From assembly GCA_001510575.1 (NCBI GenBank), contig LNGK01000005.1, positions 3,534,574 to 3,598,573 on the forward strand: a DNA stretch of 64,000 nucleotides. The letters run 5' to 3'. Below the pieces are notes generated by a model that did not search any database, was not told the DNA's origin, and worked only from the letters and a program-made list of their open reading frames with translations. The translations under genes and the position numbers were made by a program. Origin of the DNA: Knoxdaviesia capensis. Its lineage: Eukaryota; Ascomycota; Sordariomycetes; Microascales; Gondwanamycetaceae. Shown piece after piece: positions 56,118 through 64,000 of the stretch (position 1 is its first letter; each line of letters starts with the position of its first letter).

Positions 56118-57523
56118 GGCTGGGTGTCAAATCCACGGATGGGCTTTGAGAAGAATTAAATATTGGGCGAATCCGTATCGGATATCGTAGATTGGTGAGA
56201 AACTGGGAAATGTAGTGTGTGGATAGTTGCCATACAAGGCAATCACAGAGGAAGAGAAGGAAGTGAGAGAGGAAAAAATTATCATGGCAGAATTCAATCC
56301 CAATTTTCTTTCTTTTTTTTTTTTTTTTTTTAGCGGGCGGTGAGACCATCCGATAAGCGGCCCCACCAACGCGATAAGGATTTCAGTGTCGTTAGGGTTG
56401 GGGGTTGTTTTGGTCTGAAGCCATCACAGCATCAAGGCGACCAAAGTGCACATGCAGGCTTTCTCTGCCCATGTCAGGCTCAGAACAGTAAAGCCATTAC
56501 AAGTATTACCTTCAATCACCTCTAATCCTGGGAAAACGAATAGGAAGCTGATTGAGGACAGCCAATAGGGCAAAGGTCAACCGTGCTTATGTGGAATAAT
56601 TCGCTGAACCACGTAATTGGTTCACAAAGATGACCGCCCGGTGACGGCCAATGGAGGCGGCGGGCCAAGCTGGGTACAATGTCCAAGCTGCAGCAGTGAT
56701 AGCCATGATTCCTGATTAGGCCCCGGCTGTGTGGGTGTGCAAAGCTGCATACTAGACAGTGGGCAAGGCACATGCTAACCCAATTGACGTGCGAGGATGC
56801 AGTCTGCCCCGGAAAGAAGCCCCGACTAGGTGCAGTGCAGACGAGACTCTCTAGTTGTTGTGGTCATATAGGCTAGGCATCACACTTGGAGGCACTCGGG
56901 GAAGTCAGTTTCCTCGTCCCCCACGTACTGCCAGTGCCACCACACGTCCTCGTAGCCAACAGGAAATCGCCCGAGTCTGCGCATGCACGCCGGAGTTCTC
57001 AGGTTTGGACAGTCACATGGAGTTTGCCTCTGCATGATATCTGCACCTAGAGGGAGCATCATGCAAGAGAACCATGAGAGAAAGAGAAGAGGATACGAGG
57101 GTACGAGGGTACAAAGATGCCACACTCCACAAACAGCTTACATTGAGCCACCACCACCCTGATAATCTCGCCAAGCGGACCACCCAGAAGTGAACACATA
57201 AGACACCCGCACGCACACTTGTTGGGGGTTTGGCGTCCCCGATTACACGCAAACGCGAAGTGGTACCGTCAAATGAAGGTAGAATACGGTGGTTACAATA
57301 GGGCAGTGGATGGGCTAATGCGGGCTTATGCGGGCTTATGCCGACCCGGCGATTGGAGGAGGGGTGGGCTTGTGTGTCGTCTTGCCTGTGTTGGGCAAGA
57401 CGAAGAGGAGGAGGGTAAGGGGTGCCGACTGGATGTTACATGTGTGTGCGTGAATGTGTGTGTGTATGTGTGTGTGTACATATAACCGTGCTGTGCCCCC
57501 AGATTGAACCCTTTCCCAACCTC
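56118..57523. promoter_or_regulatory. Divergent promoter region, PUF6 / luciferase-domain protein
   Basis: The 1.4 kb between divergent genes has no coding signal. It contains a T-run near 56311, a telobox-like GTTAGGGTT at 56391-56399, and TG/GT-rich sequence near 57455-57480 just before the downstream gene. Confidence 0.55.
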
Positions 57524-58604
57524 ATGCCGATGCACTTGACACTCCCCCATCCCACCACTCTCTCGTCAGAAACCACCTCGCCAATGTCGACCACTCCAGA
57601 GACCAGTCTGCCCTTCAAGCGCAGCAGCATCGCCTCCTCCCACACCGAACTCCCCTCACCGCTCACCTCGCCCGACCTGATCCTCCCCACCGCCGCCGAG
57701 TTCGCAACCACCCTCCAAATACCCCAGCCACCACTGACCCTCACCCTCGGCGATGCCGGCCTGACCACAGCGTGTCTGGGGCTCGCCCTCGCCGTGTTCT
57801 TCCTGACCCCGGCCCTCGTCAGCGCCGTCCTGGTGGCCATCCCGGCCTGCTTGTACCTCCGGAACGACTACAACAACTTCCTGCGCCTCGGGCCCGGTGG
57901 GACGCCCTCGAGCGTGCGCGGGTACCTGCGCATCAGCTGGCTGAGTCTCTGGGCGCTGCGGGACCCGCTCGCGCCGGTCCAAGCGCCCACGGGGACTGTG
58001 GGCACCCCGCCGCACGGCCTGCTGGCCACCGAGAAAGGCCTGCCGTTCCGCGTGGGGCTGCGGCCCGTCGTGGCTGGGATTGCCCCGCAGCGCCAGCTGA
58101 ACCAGCACGGCGCGCCGCTCGAGTCCGCCGCCCTGCGGCGCTGGCTGCAGACCCTCAGAGACACCGAGCCGGCCAAGTTCGGCGTCGCCACGTCGTGCTA
58201 CGAGCACTACGGCTTCGCGCTGTTCGCCCGTCATGCGGTCAACCAGACGTGTCTAGGTGAGGTGTGCCATGTGCACGATCTTGACCACTCGCTGCACTTG
58301 AACTTGCACCCAGACGATATCAACGAAGTGCTGGCCAAGGGCTGGGGCCAACGTCATCCGCTGGCGGCGCGGAGCCGGGTTGTCCACACAAAGGTACCGG
58401 AAACATTCGTGATGGTTTATGCACCGCGAAGTAAGTAATGCAGCGCTTTCCAGACTGTCTAGTAAAACTGAAACACAGCCGACCATATATCATTCTAACC
58501 AGTACAACTCAGGTGAATCGGAACTCCAAACTATCTGCAAGATCATCGAAGCGGCAATCTGGTTCGTAACAGCAGAGTCCACTCCATTACCGATGGTGGA
58601 ATAG
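57524..58604 (+). CDS. Membrane protein with fungal luciferase-type domain (DUF5519)
   Basis: Exons 57524-58430 and 58513-58604 join in phase to 332 residues if the first of three in-frame ATGs is used (57524, 57530, 57584; the last gives 312 residues and MSTTPETSLPFKRSS). A hydrophobic segment at about residues 80-110 (LTTACLGLALAVFFLTPALV then VLVAIPACLYL) is likely one or two membrane helices. The C-terminal domain carries TCLGEVCHVHDLDHSLHLNL, HPDDINEVLAKGWGQRHPLA and ETFVMVYAPRS, which I recognise as the luciferase-like domain of DUF5519, common in fungi and of unknown reaction; the His residues may be functional. The last exon adds ESELQTICKIIEAAIWFV, completing the fold. It is convergent with the CUS2 gene. 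Confidence 0.8.
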
Positions 58605-58944
58605 GCGACGGCGCATGGCAATGGAGCAGAGACACACAAGGCATTCGAAACGAGGACGATAACGCTTGGTATTATCGGGACGAATGCTAGGACTGCTTCT
58701 GCTGTGGTTGGTGAACCGTCCAGGTTTGAGTGGGGGGGGGTGGTATGAAAGGCAAGAAGATGGATAGAGCGAAATGTGCAGTGGGTGTACTCACGAGATA
58801 TCAAACAAAAGCATTTTTAAACCATTCCGCAATGCCATTCTCCATCATATTAACGAAGCGAACCCATGAAACGCCTGAAGACTATTAAAAGCAACCGCAC
58901 GAAAGGATAAAAGAAATTCAGGCACAAGCTGTGGCCACCACAGC
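58605..58944. other. Convergent 3' region
   Basis: The 340 bp between convergent genes shows no coding signal. Confidence 0.6.
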
Positions 58945-60382
58945 TCACGCCTCATCATCAGAGGTGCTGGGCTTGCTGGTTTGCTTGAACCGTTCTTTCC
59001 CGGTAGATATCGAGGCCTCGACGGTACGGCTACCAAAGAACCGGCCCCGCATGGCCTTGACACACTCGAGGGCCGCCTGCGGGCTGGAGAACTTGACGGC
59101 CACAATGCCGTCGGGCTCGGCATCGTAGAGAATCACATTCGTGACTCGTCCCAGCTTCTCGCATTCGTCTCGGATGTCCTCCTTGATCTCAAGCAGCGCC
59201 GACGGGTCCTCGTCGAGCTCGTCGAGAGTGAACATGTGGCGCAGAATCACTGTCTTCTCGGCCTTCGAGCTGGCGCGGTCGGGCACAACGGCGGCTGGCA
59301 CGTCGTCGTCGTCCCAGTCGGCCAGCTTCGACTGGAGCTTCTGCGTCTTCTTGATGATCTTCTGGCGCTCTTGGTCGTTGCCTCGGGCACCGGAGCCGGA
59401 CGTTGCGCTACCTCCAACAGTGCCACTGGCAGACTTGGGGTCGTTGGCGGTCTTCTTGTAGCTCGAATCGGCCTCTTGCACGCGGATGCGCCCGTTCGCC
59501 TTGCCGGGCTCGCCAAAGCGAAAGTCGGTGTCATCCAGTAGCAGAATAGCCATCTGCACCGACGGGGCCTTGAAAAACACGATGAGCGCATCGCCCTTGA
59601 AGTCCCCGTTTGCGTCGGTGTACAGCTTGATGCGCGGTTGGCCGCTGTTCAGTTCTTCGGAAATCAAGCCGGCCTTGCGCGAGAACAGGTCGTGGATCTC
59701 TTCGACGGTGGCATCGAGCGGAAGGCCGGTGACGTAGACGGCGGTGTTCTGTCGCGGAGCCGGCTGCGGCTTGGGCTTCTTGGATGGTCGCTTATTACGA
59801 GCAGATGTGGAATCCTGGATTACACAACAAAGAGAACATACGACAGCACATACAACAGGTGCAGGGCAGTGCAGTGCAGGAGAGAGGAGAGGAAAGGAGT
59901 GGTTAGAGGGCCCACGTTCGGTCCAGGCGCAACAACGCGGCGGGGAAGATAAAGGTCGGCGTTGGTTCACGGCTTCGGGGGGGATTCCGAGTTTCGGGAG
60001 TCATGGCACGTTTCTTATCTTACCTCGGTCGGCTCGTTATGATCGGGTTTGCGCTTGCGCGAGTCTTGTGAAGCTGCATTTCCCTCTTTGTGTGCTGTGG
60101 ATTAGCGTCCGGCTGGCCGTATCAGGTGGACAGACTTGGGAGGAAAAAGATACCTTCGGGGTTTCTCGATGCGGCGGGCTGAGAATCGTGTCGATCAAGG
60201 TCATCGTCCAGCTCGTTGTAGTCGTCGTCTTCAAAAGGGAGCCATGATCGCGTCGCCTCGTCAAACTGGAATTCGCTGCCGTCGTCGTGGACCGCGATGT
60301 ACTTGTTGTCGGCTTTTGAAAATGAGATGCGGTCGTCGGAATTGAAATCCGACTTGGATGTCGGAAATGACAGTGCTGCCAT
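58945..60382 (-). CDS. cus2: U2 snRNP-associated splicing factor CUS2 / Tat-SF1 homologue
   Basis: Exons 60382-60154, 60094-60024 and 59814-58945 join in phase to 389 residues. The N-terminus MAALSFPTSKSDFNSDDRIS leads to an acidic patch (FEDDDYNELDDDLDRHD), then a Lys/Arg-rich linker. RRM1 spans about residues 124-212 (TAVYVTGLPLDATVEEIHDL; IKLYTDANGDFKGDALIVFF). The second domain, about 287-375, is a U2AF-homology motif (UHM): KTVILRHMFTLDELDEDPS, GIVAVKFSSPQAALECVKAM and the Arg-x-Phe signature in GRFFGSRTVEA that accepts the ligand tryptophan. Cus2/Tat-SF1 bind SF3b155 and U2 snRNA before Prp5 action. Introns are 59 and 209 nt. It lies upstream of RPN13's 3' end on the same strand, 415 bp apart. 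Confidence 0.92.
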
Positions 60383-60797
60383 TGTCGAACTTTCTGGTGG
60401 TATCAATATGTGTGGGTGCTGAATCGTGATGTTGGAGGGAAGAAAAAAAAGAAGGGGAGCTTGGAGGTGGAAGAAATTATATGGTGATCGTTGAAAACAG
60501 GAAGAAAGATGGTGAGGAAGGTGCATTTCATTGTTTTTTTCAGCCATCCTTCCTAAACAAGAACCAAGCTAGCTAGCTCCAGGAACCTCAGCTTATAGAG
60601 GGCACCAGGAAATTCGGGGCTTATTCACGGGACTAAAGTTATTGCTACAGGGCACATAGACCCTATATAACACCTGCTAACACCGGCAAACAGCCACGAC
60701 ACTGCATTATTGAGGTTCAGGCATATGCTGCAACATTTATCACTGCAACATTCATCGTGAGACATCTCCCAAGCATACCGAAAGCAAGCAATCTAAC
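60383..60797. other. Spacer between RPN13 and CUS2 (tandem genes)
   Basis: The 415 bp between the RPN13 stop and the CUS2 start contains no coding signal and must hold the RPN13 3' end and the CUS2 promoter. Confidence 0.6.
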
Positions 60798-62747
60798 CTA
60801 CTCCTTCTTCTCAGCCACCGAATCCTTCACGCCCTCCACAAAAGCCTTGACCGCCTCGTCGCCTCCCATCGGCATAGCACGGCCCGAGAGATACCCGCCG
60901 TTGCGCACCTTGATCTTGAGCGCCTCAGCGACCGTCGGCAGTCCTCCGTCGCGCAGCGCCAGCGTGAGGCTGGCCAGCGCCTGGCGGAACTGCGCGCTGC
61001 GAGCAACCTTCTTGAGCAGCTCGAGCTTCTGCGTCCGGCTGAGCGAGGCGGTGGCGGTCGACGCGGTTTCGGGCGGCACGTCGTCGGTGATGTCGTCCGG
61101 CGCGGTGCCGGCCGCAAGCAGGATGACGGCCGGCGGCAGGAAGCTGAGCAGGCTGTCGAGGAACACGTCCGGCGCGGTTTCGATCACCGGGATGGTCACG
61201 GAGGTCGGGAGGAGGTGTGACAGCGACGGGAAGGCGGTTCCGCTGGCGCTGGAGGATCCGCCCGCGGCGCCGCCGCCGAATTGCGGGTTGTTGCTGAGAG
61301 ACGCCAGGAGGTTCCGGACTGCTGTTTCGGCGTCGGTCGGGGCTGATGCGGATGCACTGTTCGGATCAGATCAGTTAGCGGCTGGCTCCTGTAAGTTGTA
61401 CGTACGGGTTACGTTTGGTGCAGGTCGTGTTGGAAAGACACAAAACAGAAGACACGCGTCCCGCAGGAGGAGTGAAAAGCATAGGTCGGACCTGAACTTG
61501 AACTTTATTGAAGAGACTTGAGTAGAAGATGAAGACAAAACGTTCACTATGGTACAAGAATGCACTCCCTTTCCCCCCTTCTCGCTGGAGATCAACAAGA
61601 ACCCAGCGTACGACTATGACCAAGACGCAACTGAGAAGACGGGGGGGCGCTTCTTCCAGCCATAGATGGATGTTGTTGCTTCTGCCTTCCATCTCTCTCG
61701 CTCAAGATTTCCAACATTCCGTCCAAGACGTTGGATGCCGTCTCGGGGTAAGATATGTTGGTGATGAAAGTTGTGGAACGCGCGAGTAATAATGCTGGTC
61801 AAATGCTTTTCGTTTCCTCCTTCTTGGGGCCGTTGATTTTCGGTGTTTGTATTTTTGTCTCTTGCTCTTCCCTTGTACGACCAAGAGTCATGCGGTGGGA
61901 AGAGCTGGGTATAGGGGGAAAAGGAACACCTACGCTCGAGCTCCGTCCGCGCCGCCTTCTCTAGCCTCCTCGCCTTCTTGGCGCACATCGCCGCCCGTCG
62001 CATCAGCACCGGCACCGCCGCCACCGGCGCCAGCGTGTCTGTGTTGGCGGCGCGAGCCCTCGACATCCTCCATGGTGTCGTCCTCGTCATCGTCGTCGCC
62101 GCCGCTGCGCACCTGGGCGAGTTCGCGCACCACGTCGACGTCCTCGCCCTGCAGCAACGAATTGACCAGCTCGCCGATCTTGCGGTCGCGCGGGCTGAAC
62201 CAATTGGCGTTGCCGGAGCGGTGCTGCGATTTCGACTGCATCCAGAAGAAATGGCGCTGCGACGACGACGAGAACTTGAGCACGAACACACGGCCGTTGA
62301 TGGGCGAGTCGGACTTGTCGAACGGAACGAACTGGCCGTCGGTGGGGATCATCAGCAGGTCGAGGTCGGGGTTGTCGAGAGACGCCGTTCGCGGGCGCCA
62401 GCAGAAGTGGACGAGATCTGGAAAAGAGTGCTACTGTCAGCTGTCCCGTACGTTCAGACATGTTGATTGATCCCCCAGAAGTGCCAGGTGGGAGAAAGAC
62501 GGAACAGATCGACTACCAACCATCTTCAGTATAGAGATAGATATATCCTTTTGTGGCATCCGGCTTGACTTTGTACGGCTTCGATGACGTCTAAAGTGAT
62601 CGCACGATATACCAGTTAGTTCCGCAGATATCACCAATCGGTCGCATGTGACGAATATTTCAAACACAAAAGCGCCGGCAAACAAGCCAAACGTACATCA
62701 ACCTCACACTGTCCCGCCTTGAAGGTTATGATGGGGACGGTCGACAT
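60798..62747 (-). CDS. rpn13: 26S proteasome regulatory subunit RPN13 (ADRM1, ubiquitin receptor)
   Basis: Exons 62747-62697, 62590-62521, 62417-61934 and 61356-60798 join in phase to 387 residues. The N-terminal Pru domain reads MSTVPIITFKAGQCEVD, TSSKPYKVKPDATKGYIYLY, then LVHFCWRPRTASLDNPDLDL and RHFFWMQSKS, with the conserved WxPR and FWMQ landmarks. An acidic linker (GGDDDDEDDTMEDVE) follows, then SASASAPTDAETAVRNLLAS and the C-terminal DEUBAD domain, about residues 280-380 (LSFLPPAVILLAAG; LRDGGLPTVAEALKI). Rpn13 binds Rpn2 and polyubiquitin; the DEUBAD domain binds UCH37 in organisms that have it. Yeast Rpn13 lacks DEUBAD, so this is the full-length type. The third intron is 577 nt, five times longer than its neighbours; both its ends are canonical and the phases fit. 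Confidence 0.92.
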
Positions 62748-63505
62748 GGCGTTCGTTGGTCGTGGGAGACGTGGGGTAAGGCAGTGATGTGGTTGGTCGG
62801 AGGAAAAGGCACGGTAACGGAGAGAGGGGAGAATATAAACAAGATCGGACGGATTAACGGGTGAAATCGAAGGGGAAAGGTGATGGAGGTGGTGTGTTTA
62901 TGTCTGGCGTGAGTCTGTTCTGGGGAGAAGTTGAAGCAATTCAGGTGGTTTAAAACAGCTTTGGACAAGCGACAACCTCAAAAAGCGACGACAGTATAGG
63001 CAGCTTCAAGCTGACGTTAAGTGTGGCAGCACGGCAGAAAACGCAAAACGTGTGGCTGATCTCCAAAGGCGGTGAAGGTCTGGCAACAAGATCGCCCGGC
63101 CAAAACGCAACCCTAGTGAGTCATTCAGTATCTTAGGGTTGCCTATTGGGCGGCCCGACAATAGCCCGGGCTATCCAGTGTCTGGACTTTTTAGGCCCCT
63201 CCATATGTTTTTTTCCTCACTTTTGACTCCACTGGTTTCCCTGCCCACCATCGAACTTTTTTTGTGTGTTAGGCTGTCCTCTTCAGAAATTTTCAAACCA
63301 TAACCCCGCCGTAGCTTTTTTTCCCCTTCTTCCTTTTTTTCCCCTTCGACCCTTGCGAAAATAACAACCCCCCCGACCATAAAACTCTTCATCCTCCCTG
63401 GACTTTTTCTCCTTTTTCTCTTCTCTTCTTCTTCTTCTTCTCTTCATCTTCATTTTCCATCTCTCCTCCCCTCATCTTTCTCACAGCCTCTTTCCCACCG
63501 TAATC
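62748..63505. promoter_or_regulatory. Divergent promoter region, RPN13 / EF-1beta, with telobox pair
   Basis: The 758 bp between divergent start codons has no coding signal. It contains GCAACCCTA at 63107-63115 and TAGGGTTGC at 63134-63142, and an EF-1beta leader that is almost pure CT from about 63395 to 63450. Confidence 0.6.
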
Positions 63506-64000
63506 ATGGGCTTCTCCGATCTGACCTCTGACGCCGGTCTGGCCAGTATGTGTCTCCAATGACTTCGTTTTTCTTCTTTTCTGCATTGCTTTTCTTCTGT
63601 TTTTCTCCCCTTGTCTTCTTCTCTCGTTTCCTGTGGTGCGGTTGAAAGTGGAAGAAAATGAAATATACATTTTGCCTGTTGAAATTGAAAAGTTTGTCTC
63701 TGTCGATGGCTGTTCTCTGACTTTCAACTTCCTCTTCCAGTGCTGGACAGCTGGACCAAGACTCACTCCTACATCGAAGGGTAAGTGAAATCGGTCCAAT
63801 TCGCCGTGACAGTGTGCGCACATTGCTGCTCGTGGTCGATCCGGTCTCGAAACAAGAAATCGATGCTCGACTCTCGATCTTCCCTTTCCCTTCATATCAT
63901 GCCTTCTGGTCCTTTTACGTGGCTTCCTGATGAGAACAATTGGTCCGTGTTTCTGAGGCAGCCTCAAGACCTGCCTAATGACGACCCAACAAGCATGCAA
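63506..64000 (+). CDS. efb1: Translation elongation factor 1-beta (eEF1B alpha), 5' part, cut by window end
   Basis: Exon 1 is 63506-63545 (MGFSDLTSDAGLA), exon 2 is 63741-63780 (MLDSWTKTHSYIEG after the split codon), then the second intron runs to the end of the window, so only 26 codons are visible. The sequence matches the N-terminal start of eEF1B alpha, whose later exons (GST-like region and GEF domain, not seen) exchange GDP for GTP on EF-1alpha. The gene has a nearly pure CT leader, usual for very highly expressed translation genes. The second intron carries the U18-type snoRNA listed below. Three 5' exons of similar small size are typical for this gene in filamentous ascomycetes, an inference from family knowledge. 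Confidence 0.9.
63922..64000 (+). ncRNA. snR18: C/D-box snoRNA, U18 (snR18) homologue, in EF-1beta intron 2 (3' part missing)
   Basis: CTGATGA at 63927-63933 fits the C box. The guide TTGGTCCGTGTTT at 63940-63952 is perfectly complementary to AAACACGGACCAA, the highly conserved 25S rRNA segment modified by U18 in yeast, and is followed at once by a D' box CTGA (63953-63956). Counting five bases upstream of D' places the modified residue on the fifth base of that target, an adenine, which corresponds to yeast A649. A C'-like TAATGAC lies at 63976-63982. The terminal D box lies past the window end. In yeast, U18 sits in the EFB1 intron, so finding it in the EF-1beta intron here supports both calls. 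Expression is from intron processing. Confidence 0.85.

Overview
This window is nuclear DNA from a filamentous ascomycete (Pezizomycotina, probably Eurotiomycetes-like; I cannot fix the genus). The evidence is short introns with GT(A/G)NGT donors and pyrimidine/CTNA-type 3' ends, single-gene transcription units on both strands, a HET-domain gene, a Zn2Cys6 regulator and a set of conserved eukaryotic housekeeping proteins whose exons join in frame with typical fungal domain architectures. Most gene models below were assembled by matching phases across introns, so exon limits are given in each entry.

Left part (1-30 kb): a Zn2Cys6-type regulator (2.3-5.8 kb, +) with two unusually long introns; a retrograde-regulation RTG2 / Ppx-GppA protein (6.3-8.8 kb, -); an 11-kb stretch with no gene I can support except a small coding-like island near 13.0-13.5 kb; a HET-domain protein (20-22 kb, -); a serine/proline-rich conserved fungal protein behind a long pyrimidine-rich leader (24.7-26.9 kb, +); and a BTB-domain protein (28.1-29.9 kb, -).

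Middle (30-38 kb): a second gene desert of about 8 kb, of ordinary base composition rather than AT-rich, with purine/pyrimidine tracts and a short telomere-type repeat.

Right part (38-64 kb): dense housekeeping territory. In order: an OYE/YqjM-like flavin oxidoreductase (+), a 56-aa Cys-rich protein (-), pyroglutamyl peptidase I (-), translation factor TMA22/DENR (+), Borealin of the chromosomal passenger complex (-), proteasome ubiquitin receptor RPN10 (+), TRAPP subunit TRS23 (-), RNA polymerase II subunit RPB4 (+), a mucin-like single-pass membrane protein (-), nucleolar PUF6 (-), a luciferase-domain membrane protein (+), the U2 snRNP/splicing factor CUS2/Tat-SF1 homologue (-), the second proteasome ubiquitin receptor RPN13 (-), and the 5' end of translation elongation factor 1-beta (+). 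These genes are not an operon; they alternate strand and share divergent promoters (Borealin/RPN10, TRS23/RPB4, RPN13/EF-1beta) and convergent ends.

The best non-protein finding is in the EF-1beta gene: its second intron, cut by the window edge, holds a C/D-box snoRNA whose guide is complementary to the conserved large-subunit rRNA segment targeted by U18 (snR18), immediately followed by a D' box. Yeast U18 is also carried in the EF-1beta (EFB1) intron, so host and guest have stayed together. Telobox-like AACCCTA elements, including a perfect inverted pair, lie upstream of EF-1beta and one lies upstream of PUF6. Other points of note are a start codon split by an intron in TRS23, a 20-nt exon in TMA22, a pure CAA poly-glutamine tract in Borealin, and frequent long poly-G/poly-C runs, two of which coincide with undetermined bases.
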